Shown here: positions 16,580-24,768 of the stretch, one piece after another
Layout: each line of letters opens with the position of its first letter
Numbering within the stretch: the stretch's first letter is position 1
Source of the DNA: an uncultured Blastococcus sp.
GTDB lineage: Bacteria; Actinomycetota; Actinomycetes; Mycobacteriales; Geodermatophilaceae
DNA length: 45,040 bases
Direction: 5' to 3'
Assembly (NCBI GenBank): GCA_902805535.1
Contig: CADCTN010000034.1
Span: 1-45,040 of the forward strand
The notes under the pieces: model-generated
What the model saw: the letters and a program-made list of their open reading frames with translations, nothing else
The model's database searches: none
Told to the model about the DNA's origin: nothing
Made by a program: the position numbers and the translations under genes

Positions 16580-16654
16580 ATGTCCAAGCGTGGACGCAAG
16601 CGTCGCTCCCGCAAGGGAAGCAAGGCCAACCACGGCAAGCGGCCCAACGCCTGA
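16580..16654 (+). CDS. 50S ribosomal protein bL37 (AURKAIP1/COX24 domain)
   Basis: A 24-residue, extremely basic protein, MSKRGRKRRSRK...SKANHGKRPNA, too short for the ORF track. It matches the 24-residue mycobacterial ribosomal protein bL37 (SKANHGKRPN is the conserved end), a small subunit seen in actinobacterial 50S structures. AGGAGG at 16568-16573 lies 6 bases before ATG 16580, an excellent ribosome site, and a 16-bp hairpin follows. It stands alone, convergent with rsrA. Confidence 0.93.
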   Translation: MSKRGRKRRSRKGSKANHGKRPNA

Positions 16655-16674
16655 ACGAGGCCGCCCCGGAACGC

Positions 16675-16710
16675 AGAACGCCTCGACCCCCTGCGGGGTC
16701 GAGGCGTTCT
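16675..16710. terminator. Bidirectional terminator between bL37 and rsrA
   Basis: A perfect 16-bp stem (AGAACGCCTCGACCCC at 16675-16690 pairing with 16695-16710) with a CTGC tetraloop, between convergent genes. It is the strongest hairpin in this half of the window. Confidence 0.88.
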
Positions 16711-16743
16711 GGGTTCTCGGAGCGGATCAGGCCCCGGGGCGGG

Positions 16744-17094
16744 TCAGACGAGGTCGTCCCCGGACCGCTCGGTCAGCGTCTGCGCGGTGATCCGCTCGAC
16801 GCTGACTTGTGTGCCGTCCTCCGCGAAGGAGACGGTGGTCAGCTGGACCTTGATCCGCTCCCGCAGTCCGGACGGCGGGGCGTCTCCACCGCACCGGCGG
16901 CGGACCAGCGCCTTGAACTCCTGCTCGATCCCGAACTCGCGCAGGCACGACGAGCAGTCCTCGAGGTGCTCGGCGATCTGCGCGCGGCGGGCGGCGCCGG
17001 TCTCGTGGTCGAGGAACTCGAACACGTGGGAGAGGACGTCGTCACAGGAGTGGATGTCGATCAGCTCGCCGTCGTCATGGACGTCGTCGGTCAT
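16744..17094 (-). CDS. rsrA: Zinc-binding redox-sensing anti-sigma factor, RsrA/RshA type
   Basis: A 116-residue ZAS-family anti-sigma factor. The zinc and redox motif is HLEDCSSC (HxxxCxxC) near residues 43-50, with an upstream Cys in DIHSCDDV near 17 supplying the fourth ligand, as in RsrA. Under thiol oxidation such proteins form a disulfide, lose zinc and release the sigma factor. The N-terminal acidic stretch [12 protein letters not shown] and a C-terminal tail of about 50 residues complete it. Its ATG overlaps the sigH stop as ATGA, giving coupled synthesis of sigma and anti-sigma factor. Confidence 0.93.
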   Translation of the reverse strand: MTDDVHDDGELIDIHSCDDVLSHVFEFLDHETGAARRAQIAEHLEDCSSCLREFGIEQEFKALVRRRCGGDAPPSGLRERIKVQLTTVSFAEDGTQVSVERITAQTLTERSGDDLV

Positions 17095-17777
17095 GACTGG
17101 CTCGCCTCCTCACCGGCTCCGGCGCGGACGAAGCCGCGCTCACGGGCGTAATCGGCCAGCAGCTTCTGCAGACCCCGACGGCCACGGTGCAGCCGCGACA
17201 TCACCGTGCCGATGGGCGTGCCCATGATCTCGGCGATCTCCTTGTAGGCGAACCCCTCGACGTCGGCCAGGTACACCGCGAGCCGGAAGTCCTCCGGCAG
17301 CTGCTGGAGGGCCTCCTTGATGTCGCTGTCCGGCAGGTGGTCCAGCGCCTCGATCTCGGCCGACCGCAGGCCGCGGGAGGTGTGCTCCTCCGCGGCGTAG
17401 AGCTGCCAGTCCTGCACCTGCTCGGTGGGGTACTGCTGCGGCTGGCGCTGCTTCTTGCGGTAGCTGTTGATGTAGGTGTTCGTCAGGATCCGGTACAGCC
17501 ACGCCTTGAGGTTCGTGCCCTCGGCGAACTGGTGGAAAGCCGAGTAGGCCTTGACGAACGTCTCCTGCACCAGGTCCTCGGCGTCGGCCGGGTTGCGGGT
17601 CATCCGCAGGGCCGCCGGGTAGAGCTGGTCCAGGAAGGGCAGCGCGTCGCGCTCGAAGCGGGCGTCCCGCTCCGCGCGGGTCTCGGCCACCTCGGCCCGG
17701 CTGCCGTCCGCCCGCGCTTCGGGTGTCTCCACCAAGGGTGTGCCCTCGGGGATCTGATCTGCGGTCTGCTCAGGCAC
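17091..17777 (-). CDS. sigH: ECF sigma factor SigH/SigR (thiol-oxidative stress)
   Basis: A 228-residue ECF sigma factor directing RNA polymerase to oxidative and heat stress genes. Region 2 shows [34 protein letters not shown] and [13 protein letters not shown]; region 4 is [39 protein letters not shown] 17777 is chosen for the short form because GAGGA lies 6 bases upstream. An in-frame GTG at 17906 would add 43 residues and lies just downstream of a SigH-type promoter, so a longer isoform is likely (see findings). RsrA, encoded next with an ATGA overlap, is the cognate anti-sigma factor. Confidence 0.95.
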   Translation of the reverse strand: MPEQTADQIPEGTPLVETPEARADGSRAEVAETRAERDARFERDALPFLDQLYPAALRMTRNPADAEDLVQETFVKAYSAFHQFAEGTNLKAWLYRILTNTYINSYRKKQRQPQQYPTEQVQDWQLYAAEEHTSRGLRSAEIEALDHLPDSDIKEALQQLPEDFRLAVYLADVEGFAYKEIAEIMGTPIGTVMSRLHRGRRGLQKLLADYARERGFVRAGAGEEASQS

Positions 17778-17824
17778 CGACCGTCCTCTCTGTGGCCCCC
17801 GGATGCGGGGCGCCGCATCGGTCG

Positions 17825-17830
17825 ATCCTA
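17825..17830 (-). promoter_or_regulatory. Proximal -10 element of sigH
   Basis: TAGGAT on the minus strand predicts a start near 17818 and a leader of about 40 bases, with the GAGGA site before GTG 17777. Such a transcript excludes GTG 17906 and would make only the short SigH. Confidence 0.4.
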
Positions 17831-17915
17831 GCCGCGCGTTGTCGGGGCGGCCTGGGGGCCGCCGGAGTGGAGACCTCGGGCGGGCGCTGGAGACGGTGCT
17901 GCTCACGGTGGTCCC

Positions 17916-17942
17916 AACCGCCGGGGCGGGGTCACGATTCCC
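17916..17942 (-). promoter_or_regulatory. SigH/SigR-type autoregulatory promoter
   Basis: On the minus strand GGGAAT (17942-17937), exactly 18 bases, then GTT (17918-17916). This is the full SigR consensus known from Streptomyces (GGGAAT-N18-GTT). The in-frame GTG 17906 begins 9 bases after GTT, within the usual distance to the transcription start. Confidence 0.8.
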
Positions 17943-17973
17943 ACGAGGCCGGGGCAACCCGCCAGAACCTCGC

Positions 17974-17979
17974 TACGCT
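17974..17979 (+). promoter_or_regulatory. Leaderless -10 element for ybaK
   Basis: TACGCT with an 8-base spacer to GTG 17988, and no ribosome site. Confidence 0.55.
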
Positions 17980-17987
17980 TCGCCGCC

Positions 17988-18461
17988 GTGGCGGCCACCC
18001 CCGCGGTGCGGGTCCTGGAGCAGGGCAAGGTGCTCCACACCCTGCACCCCTACGATCCCGAGCACCCCTCCGACCAGGGGCACGGCGAGGCCGCGGTGGC
18101 CGCTCTCGGCGCCGACCCGGACCAGGTGTTCAAGACCCTGGTCGCGCGGGTGGACGGCGCGCTGACCGTCGCCGTCGTCCCGGTGGCCGGCACCCTGGAC
18201 CTCAAGGCGTTGGCCGCGGCGACCGGCGGGCGCAAGGCCGTGATGGCCGACCCGGCCGACGCCGAGCGGGCCACCGGCTACGTGCTCGGCGGCATCAGCC
18301 CACTGGGCCAGAAGAAGGCGCTGCCGACGGTGGTCGACGACTCCGCGCTCGGCCTGGACACCGTCCTGGTCAGCGCCGGACGACGGGGCCTGCAGGTCGA
18401 GCTCGCGCCGGGCGACCTGATCCGGTTGACGAGGGCCCGCACCGCTGCGATCGGGCGCTGA
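17988..18461 (+). CDS. ybaK: Cys-tRNA(Pro)/Cys-tRNA(Cys) deacylase YbaK
   Basis: A 157-residue trans-editing enzyme that hydrolyses Cys-tRNA(Pro) made by prolyl-tRNA synthetase. Family features are the N-terminal TPAVRVLEQG, DPDQVFKTLVARVDG with the catalytic-site Lys near residue 49, VPVAGTLDLKALA near 67, and GGISPLGQKKALPTVVD near 103, which contains the conserved GxxSPxG loop. It is divergent from sigH and meets the spermidine-synthase-like gene tail to tail with one base between the stops. Confidence 0.93.
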   Translation: MAATPAVRVLEQGKVLHTLHPYDPEHPSDQGHGEAAVAALGADPDQVFKTLVARVDGALTVAVVPVAGTLDLKALAAATGGRKAVMADPADAERATGYVLGGISPLGQKKALPTVVDDSALGLDTVLVSAGRRGLQVELAPGDLIRLTRARTAAIGR

Positions 18462-18462
18462 C

Positions 18463-20001
18463 TCAGCCGTAGGGCGTCAGCAGCTGGTCGACCGGCGCGA
18501 AGTCGTCGGTGAGCACCTCGGCGTCGCCCACGAAGGCGTCTAGCTCGGCGCCCTGTGTGACCTGCCAGTCCAGCCCCCGGTCGGCCAGCCGGGCCGCCAT
18601 CGCCTCCGCGGGGATGGGCGAACGGGAGGCCACGGCCACGACGTTCCCGCCGTCCTCGCCGCCGAGCACCGAGGCGGCGGCCAGGACCGCGACGTGCGGG
18701 AACACCGCCCGGAGGGTGGCCAGCTCGGCGCGGACGAACGCCAGCGGCGGGTGGTCGATGAGGTTGATCGCGTAGACGCCGTCGTCGGCCAGCGCCCGGT
18801 CGACGAGCGTGACGGCCTCGCGGGTCGTGAGCTGCCACGGCACGGACAGCCCACCGAAGGCGTCGCCGACGACGAGGTCGCGCGCCCCGGCCGGCTCGTC
18901 GGACAGGCCGACGCGGCCGTCCACGACGCGCACCCGGAGCTCCTCGGAGGTCTCCAGCGCCAGCTGCTCGCGGTCGATCTCGACGACGCCCGGATCGACC
19001 TCGAGCACCAGGTTCTCCGTGCCCGGCCGGACGTCGCTCAGGTAGCGCGGCAGGGTCAGTCCTCCCCCGCCGACGTGCAGCGCCGACAGCGGCTCGCCCT
19101 CGTCGCGCAGCACGTCGGTGACGGCGGCGATCGCCCGGACGTACTCGAACTCCAGGTGGGTGGGGTCCTCGAGGTCGACGTAGGAGTGCCGCGCCGTGTC
19201 CAGGAAGAGGACCCGGCCGGCAGCCCGCTCGGGATCGGCCTCCACGCGGGCGCAGTGGTAGCCGGTCTCGATCTCGCAGGGGGACGGCGCGACCGCGGCC
19301 AGCCCGCCGCCCGCGACGGCGAGGACCAGCAGGCCCACCGGGACCTGGCCCGCGCTCCCGCCCGTCCGCCGTCGCAGGAACACCGCGACGGCGACGCCGG
19401 CGAGCACCGTGACCGCGCCGGTGGCGACGAGGATGACGCTGCTCGGCAGCACGGCAATCAGCACGAAGCCGGTGCCGAAGGTGGCGGCGATCCCGCCCAG
19501 CGTGCCGATGCCCGACAGCCGGCCCACGACGGCGCCGGTCTCCGCCAGGCTGGCCAGCTGCAGCTTCACGACCATGGGCGGCACCGCCGACAGCAGCGCG
19601 GCCGGGACGACGACGGCGACGGCGGCCAGCAGCAGCACCGCCCCCGCGTCGGGTCCGCTGAGCAGCGAGCCGGTGAACCGCACGAGCGGCAGCACGGCGA
19701 TCACCAGCGCACCGCCGGCGACCATCAGCGGCGCGATCAGCCGCCGGGGATCGGTGCGGTCGGCCGCGATCCCGCCGCTCCACGCACCGAGGGCGATCGC
19801 GGCCAGCGCGTAGCCGATGACCGCGGTGCTGGTCTGCAGCGTGACGCCGACGTAGGGGGCGATCAGCCGCAGGCCGACGATCTCCAGCACCAGCACCGCG
19901 CCGGAGGACAGGAAGGTGACGGCTGCCGCCACCCACGAGGGCAGGGCCGCGCTGCCCGCCGGGCGTTGCGTCGTCGGGCTCCTGTCCGCGGGCGCCGCCA
20001 C
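18463..20001 (-). CDS. Membrane-anchored spermidine-synthase-like protein (MFS-like N-terminus)
   Basis: 512 residues. The N-terminal half has about seven hydrophobic helices (FLSSGAVLVLEIVGLRLIAPYVG start; a YALAAIALGAWSGG segment), the pattern of fused MFS/spermidine-synthase proteins. The C-terminal half is a Rossmann methyltransferase-like domain with LHVGGGGLTLPRYL, LEVDPGVVEID, VVDGRVGL and VVGDAFGG. The aminopropyltransferase active-site DSTD-type motif reads GDAFGG, so true spermidine synthesis is doubtful. GTG 20001 begins 2 bases after the SRAP stop, giving a two-gene operon. The ORF-track extension to 20748 overlaps SRAP and is not used. Confidence 0.82.
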   Translation of the reverse strand: MAAPADRSPTTQRPAGSAALPSWVAAAVTFLSSGAVLVLEIVGLRLIAPYVGVTLQTSTAVIGYALAAIALGAWSGGIAADRTDPRRLIAPLMVAGGALVIAVLPLVRFTGSLLSGPDAGAVLLLAAVAVVVPAALLSAVPPMVVKLQLASLAETGAVVGRLSGIGTLGGIAATFGTGFVLIAVLPSSVILVATGAVTVLAGVAVAVFLRRRTGGSAGQVPVGLLVLAVAGGGLAAVAPSPCEIETGYHCARVEADPERAAGRVLFLDTARHSYVDLEDPTHLEFEYVRAIAAVTDVLRDEGEPLSALHVGGGGLTLPRYLSDVRPGTENLVLEVDPGVVEIDREQLALETSEELRVRVVDGRVGLSDEPAGARDLVVGDAFGGLSVPWQLTTREAVTLVDRALADDGVYAINLIDHPPLAFVRAELATLRAVFPHVAVLAAASVLGGEDGGNVVAVASRSPIPAEAMAARLADRGLDWQVTQGAELDAFVGDAEVLTDDFAPVDQLLTPYG

Positions 20002-20003
20002 CG

Positions 20004-20750
20004 TCAGAACAGTGCGGGCTGGTCGGCCGGAGCGCTGACCGCCTCCGAGCGCGTCACGAGCTCGTGGCCGTTGTGGGCCACGTTGTTGACCGCGGTGCTC
20101 ACCGGCCGCAGCTCCAGCGCCTCGACCAGCTCGATGGGGGTCGGCCCGGTCAGCTCCCCGACGTCCTGGTGGGCGGGGTCGAGCCAGTCGGCCCAGCGGT
20201 CGGGTGGGAGGACCAGCGGCATGCGCTCGTGGATCTGCGTCAGCTCGCCGACGGCGGGAGCGGTGACGATGGTGCAGGTGTAGAGCCGGTCCTCCCCGCG
20301 CCCCCACACCTCCCAGAGGCCGGCGAAGGCGAGCACCGACCCGTCCTGCGGGGTGATGAAGTAGGGCTGCTTGGTCGGGGAGTCCAGCCGCTTGGCCCAC
20401 TCGTACCAGCCGTCGGCCGGCACGAGGCAGCGGCGCGTGGCCGCGGCCTTGCGGAAGGCGGGCTTCTCGGTCAGTGACTCGACCCGGGCGTTGAGCAGCC
20501 GGTTGCCGACGGAGGCGTCCTTGGCCCAGGACGGGACCAGGCCCCACCGCACCGCCCGGAGCTCGCGGTGGCCGCCTCCGGTGGGGGCGCCCTCGGCGTC
20601 GCGTTCCTTCTTGTGCCGGACGACGTACACGTCCTTGGTGGGTGCGACGTTGTAGTCGGCGGGCAGCGGCCGCTGCCCCTCGGCACGGACCGCCTCGAAC
20701 TCGACGACCAGGTCGTCGGGGTTGCGGCTGGCGGCGTAGCGACCGCACAT
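20004..20750 (-). CDS. yedK: SOS response-associated peptidase, abasic-site crosslinking protein (SRAP/YedK/HMCES)
   Basis: A 248-residue SRAP protein that protects abasic sites in single-stranded DNA by forming a thiazolidine link through its N-terminal Cys2. The start MCGRYAA is diagnostic and fixes ATG 20750; GGGAGG lies 8 bases upstream. Other active-site parts are visible: NVAPT near residue 35, RWGLVPSWAKD, NARVES, DGWYEW (Glu) and the HERMPLVL His. It matches the place of Rv3226c before aroA. The spermidine-synthase-like gene follows directly. Confidence 0.95.
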   Translation of the reverse strand: MCGRYAASRNPDDLVVEFEAVRAEGQRPLPADYNVAPTKDVYVVRHKKERDAEGAPTGGGHRELRAVRWGLVPSWAKDASVGNRLLNARVESLTEKPAFRKAAATRRCLVPADGWYEWAKRLDSPTKQPYFITPQDGSVLAFAGLWEVWGRGEDRLYTCTIVTAPAVGELTQIHERMPLVLPPDRWADWLDPAHQDVGELTGPTPIELVEALELRPVSTAVNNVAHNGHELVTRSEAVSAPADQPALF

Positions 20751-20881
20751 CGGCGTTCCCTCCCTGCTCGGGCTGACCTCTCGAACTCTAGGTGCGGCCT
20801 GCGACAACCCGCCGTGCGTGCGGGTGGCGGCGAGGGGTAGACCTCGTACCGGACGACGTTCCCGAGAGACGAGGATCACGC

Positions 20882-22345
20882 GTGACAGCGACGCAGAACC
20901 CCCCCACCGAGCACCCGAAGACCGCCAGCGACACCGCCGAACGGCGCTACGCCACGGTCAACCCCTTCACCGGCGAGACGGAGAAGGAGTTCCCCTTCAC
21001 CGAGACCACGGAGATCGACGGGATCATCGGGCGGGCCCACACCGCCTACCAGGAGTGGCGGAACCGCCCGGTCGAGGAGCGCGCGGCCGTCGTCCGGCGG
21101 GCCGCCGAGCTGATGGACGAGCGCCGCGACGACCTGGCCGCCCTGATCACCACGGAGATGGGCAAGCGCCGCCAGGAGGCCTCCGGCGAGCTGCAGCTGT
21201 GCGCCATGATCCTCAGGTACTACGCCGACAACGGCCCCGGCTTCCTCGAACCGACGACCATCGCGCCGCTGATGGGCAAGGGCGAGGCGGTCGTGGAGAC
21301 CAAGCCGATCGGCGTCCTGCTGGCCATCGAGCCGTGGAACTACCCCTTCTACCAGGTGGTCCGCGTGGCGGGGCCGAACCTGGTGCTGGGCAACACCGTC
21401 ATCCTCAAGCACGCCGAGATCACGCCCCAGTGCGCCGTGGCGATCGAGCAGCTGTTCACCGATGCCGGCGCACCCGTCGGCGTCTTCACCAACACGTTCC
21501 TGCGCATCGCCGACGTGGAGCAGGTCATCGCCGACCCGCGCATCCAGGGGGTGACGCTGACCGGCAGCGAGCGCGCGGGCAGCGTCGTCGGCGCCCTCGC
21601 CGGCAAGCACCTGAAGAAGTCGGTGCTCGAGCTCGGCGGCAGCGACCCGTTCATCGTGCTGGACGCCGACAACATGGGCGCCACGGTCAAGGCCGCCACC
21701 ATGGGCCGGATGCAGAACACCGGCCAGGCCTGCACGGCGTCCAAGCGGCTGATCGTCACCGAGGAGCACTACGAGCCGTTCGTCGAGGCGCTCAAGCAGG
21801 CGTTCTCCGCCTTCGCCCCGGGCGATCCGGCCGACCCGGCGACCTCCCTCGCCCCGCTGTCCAGCGAGCGGGCCGCACGGGACCTGCACGCGCAGATCCA
21901 GGACGCCGTGGACAAGGGCGCCACCGTCGTCGCCGGTGGCAAGCGCCCCGACCACGCGGGGGCGTTCGTGGAGGCGACGATCCTCACCGACGTCACCCCG
22001 GAGATGCGCGCCTTCCGCGAGGAGCTGTTCGGTCCCGCGGCCGTCGTCTACAAGGTCAAGGACGCCGACGAGGCGGTCGCCCTGGCCAACGACAGCGACT
22101 ACGGCCTGGGGGCCACCGTCATGAGCAGCGACCCCGACCGGGCACGGGCGGTGGCCGAGCGGCTCGAGGCCGGCATGGTGTGGATCAACCAGCCCACCGC
22201 CTCCTCCCCCGAGCTGCCCTTCGGCGGGGTCAAGCGGTCCGGTTACGGTCGCGAGCTGTCCGAGCTGGCCATGTTCGAGTTCGCCAACCGGCGGCTCGTG
22301 CGCACCGTCCCGGCGAAGAAGGCCGACAAGCCCCAGGCGGGCTAG
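20882..22345 (+). CDS. NAD(P)-dependent succinate-semialdehyde dehydrogenase
   Basis: A 487-residue aldehyde dehydrogenase. [22 protein letters not shown], the LTGSERAGS cofactor loop, LELGGSDPF (catalytic Glu) and [13 protein letters not shown] (catalytic Cys) are all present; [11 protein letters not shown] and [11 protein letters not shown] are typical of GabD-type succinate-semialdehyde dehydrogenases. GTG 20882 has GAGGA 6 bases upstream; the ORF-track ATG at 20792 has no site. Kgd, encoded at the left end of this window, can make succinate semialdehyde, so the two may act in one route to succinate; that link is inference. It is divergent from SRAP and 48 bases before aroA. Confidence 0.9.
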   Translation: MTATQNPPTEHPKTASDTAERRYATVNPFTGETEKEFPFTETTEIDGIIGRAHTAYQEWRNRPVEERAAVVRRAAELMDERRDDLAALITTEMGKRRQEASGELQLCAMILRYYADNGPGFLEPTTIAPLMGKGEAVVETKPIGVLLAIEPWNYPFYQVVRVAGPNLVLGNTVILKHAEITPQCAVAIEQLFTDAGAPVGVFTNTFLRIADVEQVIADPRIQGVTLTGSERAGSVVGALAGKHLKKSVLELGGSDPFIVLDADNMGATVKAATMGRMQNTGQACTASKRLIVTEEHYEPFVEALKQAFSAFAPGDPADPATSLAPLSSERAARDLHAQIQDAVDKGATVVAGGKRPDHAGAFVEATILTDVTPEMRAFREELFGPAAVVYKVKDADEAVALANDSDYGLGATVMSSDPDRARAVAERLEAGMVWINQPTASSPELPFGGVKRSGYGRELSELAMFEFANRRLVRTVPAKKADKPQAG

Positions 22346-22381
22346 AGCGGTGCGCGAGGCGGTGCGGCGGGCCGGACACGG

Positions 22382-22387
22382 CAAGAT
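22382..22387 (+). promoter_or_regulatory. Weak leaderless -10 candidate for aroA
   Basis: CAAGAT with a 6-base spacer to GTG 22394. It fits the leaderless spacing but deviates at the first base, and aroA could also be read from the upstream gene. Confidence 0.35.
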
Positions 22388-22393
22388 GTCCCT

Positions 22394-23674
22394 GTGACAG
22401 ACGTCTGGACCACGCCGCACCGCACGGCGCCCGTCGACGCCGTCGTCTCGTTGCCGGGCTCGAAGTCGATCACCGCGCGGGCCCTGATCCTCGCCGCGAT
22501 CGCGGACGGCCCCAGCCGGCTGATCCGCCCGCTGCGCGCCCGCGACTCCGAGCTGATGGCCGCCGGTCTGCGCTCCCTGGGCGCGAGCGTCGAGGACGAC
22601 GGCGCGGACTGGCTGGTCACCCCTGGTGCGCTGCGCGGGCCGGCCGAGGTCGACGCCGGCCTGTCCGGCACCGTGCTGCGATTCCTCCCCCCGGTGGCAG
22701 CGCTGGCCGACGGCCCCGTACGGGTGGACGGCGACCCGCGGTTGCGCGACCGGCCCAACGCCGGCCTCCTCGGTGCGCTGCGCGACCTCGGCGTGGAGAT
22801 CGACGACGGCGGGCGCGGCAAGGCGCCGTTCACGGTGCACGGCACCGGACGGGTGCGCGGTGGGGCGGTCACCGTCGACGCCGGCGAGTCCTCGCAGATC
22901 GTCTCCGGCCTGCTGCTGGCGGCGGCGCGCTTCGACGAGGGACTGGACCTCTCCCTCACCGGCGGCGTCCCGTCGATGCCGCACGTCGACATGACCGTCA
23001 CCAGCCTGCGCGCCCACGAGGTCGACGTCACCGCCACCGAGCGCGGCTGGCGGGTCGCGCCCGGGCCGATCGCCGCGCGCGACGTCGTCGTCGAGCCCGA
23101 CCTGTCCAACGCGGCTCCCTTCCTCGCCGCCGCGCTGGTGACCGGCGGGCGGGTCACCGTGCGGGACTGGCCGGAGGTCACCACCCAGCCCGGCGCACGG
23201 CTCGACCGGCTGCTGGCCGGCATGGGCGCGGACGTGGCGCGGACCCCCGCGGGCCTGCAGGTCACCGGGCGGGGGCCGATCCGGCCGCTCGTCGCCGACC
23301 TGGGTGAGGTGGGCGAGCTGGCCCCGGTGCTCGCCGCGCTGTGCGCGCTCGCCGACGGCACCTCGCGGCTGACCGGGATCGCGCACCTGCGGGGGCACGA
23401 GACCGACCGGCTGCACGCCCTCGACCAGGTGCTCACCGCCGTGGGGGCCCGTGTGGAGCAGCTCCCCGACGGTCTGGTCATCGAGAGCGGGCCGCGCCGG
23501 GCGGCGCGGCTGGACTCCTACGCCGACCACCGGATGGTGATGGCGGCCGCCGTCCTCGGCCTGGCGATCGAGGGCGTGCAGGTGGCCGACCCCGGTGCGG
23601 TGACCAAGACCCTGCCCGACTTCGTCGAGCGCTGGAGCGGACTGCTGGGCACGCCGGCGGGAGTCGCCCGGTGA
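22394..23674 (+). CDS. aroA: 3-phosphoshikimate 1-carboxyvinyltransferase (EPSP synthase)
   Basis: Sixth step of the shikimate pathway. 426 residues, normal length. Substrate-site motifs are LPGSKSIT.R (Lys, Ser and Arg kept), GLSGTVLRFLPPVAA, GDPRLRDRP, VDAGESSQIVSGLL, the DLSNAAPFLAAA segment, RGHETDRL near 335 and TKTLPDF near 410. The Asn usual before the Arg of the first motif is Ala (TARAL), a deviation from the TNRAL of most homologues I know. It is followed after 25 bases by rsgA, the same order as Rv3227-Rv3228. Confidence 0.96.
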   Translation: MTDVWTTPHRTAPVDAVVSLPGSKSITARALILAAIADGPSRLIRPLRARDSELMAAGLRSLGASVEDDGADWLVTPGALRGPAEVDAGLSGTVLRFLPPVAALADGPVRVDGDPRLRDRPNAGLLGALRDLGVEIDDGGRGKAPFTVHGTGRVRGGAVTVDAGESSQIVSGLLLAAARFDEGLDLSLTGGVPSMPHVDMTVTSLRAHEVDVTATERGWRVAPGPIAARDVVVEPDLSNAAPFLAAALVTGGRVTVRDWPEVTTQPGARLDRLLAGMGADVARTPAGLQVTGRGPIRPLVADLGEVGELAPVLAALCALADGTSRLTGIAHLRGHETDRLHALDQVLTAVGARVEQLPDGLVIESGPRRAARLDSYADHRMVMAAAVLGLAIEGVQVADPGAVTKTLPDFVERWSGLLGTPAGVAR

Positions 23675-23699
23675 GTCGCGCGATGCCGACGGGCCGGCG

Positions 23700-24713
23700 A
23701 TGAGCAGGCGGCACGACAGCCGCTCCGACGAGGACGACATCCGCGTCCGGCCCGGTCGCCGCGGTTCCCGTCCCCGCACCCGCACCCGCCCCACGCACGC
23801 GGACGCCGTCCCCGGGCTCGTCGTGGCGGTGGACCGCGGGCGGATGACCGTCCGCGTGGACGGCGCCGACGGCCCCGTCGAGGTCACCTCGATGCGGGCG
23901 CGCGAGCTCGGCAAGCACGGTGTCGTCGTCGGTGATCGCGTCCGGCTGGTCGGCGAGACCACCGGGCGGACCGACAGCCTGGCCCGCATCGTCGCCATCG
24001 CCGAGCGGACGACGTCGCTGCGGCGCACCGCCGACGACACCGATCCCACCGAGCGGGTGGTGGTCGCCAACGCCGACCTGCTGGTGATCGTGACCTCCGT
24101 CGTCGACCCGGAACCGGCGCTCGGCTTCCTCGACCGCTGCCTGGTCGCGGCCTACGCCGGTGGCCTCGAGCCGTTGCTGTGCCTGACCAAGACCGACCTG
24201 GGCAGTCCGCAGCCGCTGCTGGACCGCTACGCCGGCCTCGGGCTGGACGCGGTGGCGCTCTCCCGCGAGCTGCCGCTGAGCCCGCTGATCGACCGGATCA
24301 CCGACCGGATGAGCGTCTTCGTCGGGCAGTCGGGAGTTGGCAAGTCGACGCTGGTGAACCGGCTGGTGCCCGACGCGTTCCGGGCCACCGGCGACGTGAG
24401 CAAGATCGGCAAGGGCCGGCACACGTCGTCCTCCGCCGTCCTCTTCGACCTGCCCGGCGGCGGGATGGTCATCGACACCCCGGGGATCCGGTCCTTCGGC
24501 CTGGCCCACGTCACCGCCGACGACGTCCTCGCCGCCTTCGACGAGATCGCCGAGGTGGCGGTCGACTGCCCGCCGGGCTGCGGCCACACCGGCGACGACC
24601 CGCAGTGCGCTCTCGACGCGTGGGCCGCAGCCGGGCCACCCGCCCGCCAGCAGCAGCTCGCCGGCCTGCGCGTGCTGCTCGCCGCCGTCGGGCAGGTCGG
24701 GCCCGGCTACTGA
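23700..24713 (+). CDS. rsgA: Ribosome small-subunit-dependent GTPase A
   Basis: A 337-residue circularly permuted GTPase that helps mature the 30S subunit. A basic N-terminal tail (RPGRRGSRPRTRTRP) precedes an OB fold (about 40-110). The GTPase motifs come in permuted order: LTKTDL (G4) near 160, GQSGVGKST (G1) near 210 and DTPGIRSFG (G3) near 258. The C-terminal zinc-binding segment is CPPGCGHTGDDPQC. ATG 23700 is the only sensible start; nearby ATG 23682 runs into a stop after six codons. It is cotranscribed with aroA. Confidence 0.95.
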   Translation: MSRRHDSRSDEDDIRVRPGRRGSRPRTRTRPTHADAVPGLVVAVDRGRMTVRVDGADGPVEVTSMRARELGKHGVVVGDRVRLVGETTGRTDSLARIVAIAERTTSLRRTADDTDPTERVVVANADLLVIVTSVVDPEPALGFLDRCLVAAYAGGLEPLLCLTKTDLGSPQPLLDRYAGLGLDAVALSRELPLSPLIDRITDRMSVFVGQSGVGKSTLVNRLVPDAFRATGDVSKIGKGRHTSSSAVLFDLPGGGMVIDTPGIRSFGLAHVTADDVLAAFDEIAEVAVDCPPGCGHTGDDPQCALDAWAAAGPPARQQQLAGLRVLLAAVGQVGPGY

Positions 24714-24768
24714 GGCCGCCCCGCCCCCGCTACCCCCGTGCCCGCGGCGGCATCGTGCGAGGGGCCGG

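Noticed and set aside
15359-16633. Reading the carboxylase-like gene as a true biotin carboxylase (AccC)
   Set aside because: The ATP-grasp loop and catalytic residues are missing and the length is only about 349 residues. Only the N-terminal domain and faint C-terminal similarity remain.
18463-20748. A 761-residue single-frame fusion of the SRAP region with the spermidine-synthase-like protein
   Set aside because: The upstream part is the wrong frame of the SRAP gene. The SRAP frame has its own start, catalytic residues and stop at 20004, and GTG 20001 follows directly.
20876-24070. A 1064-residue minus-strand ORF across the dehydrogenase, aroA and rsgA
   Set aside because: It is a shadow of three well-supported plus-strand genes, with biased composition and no domain.
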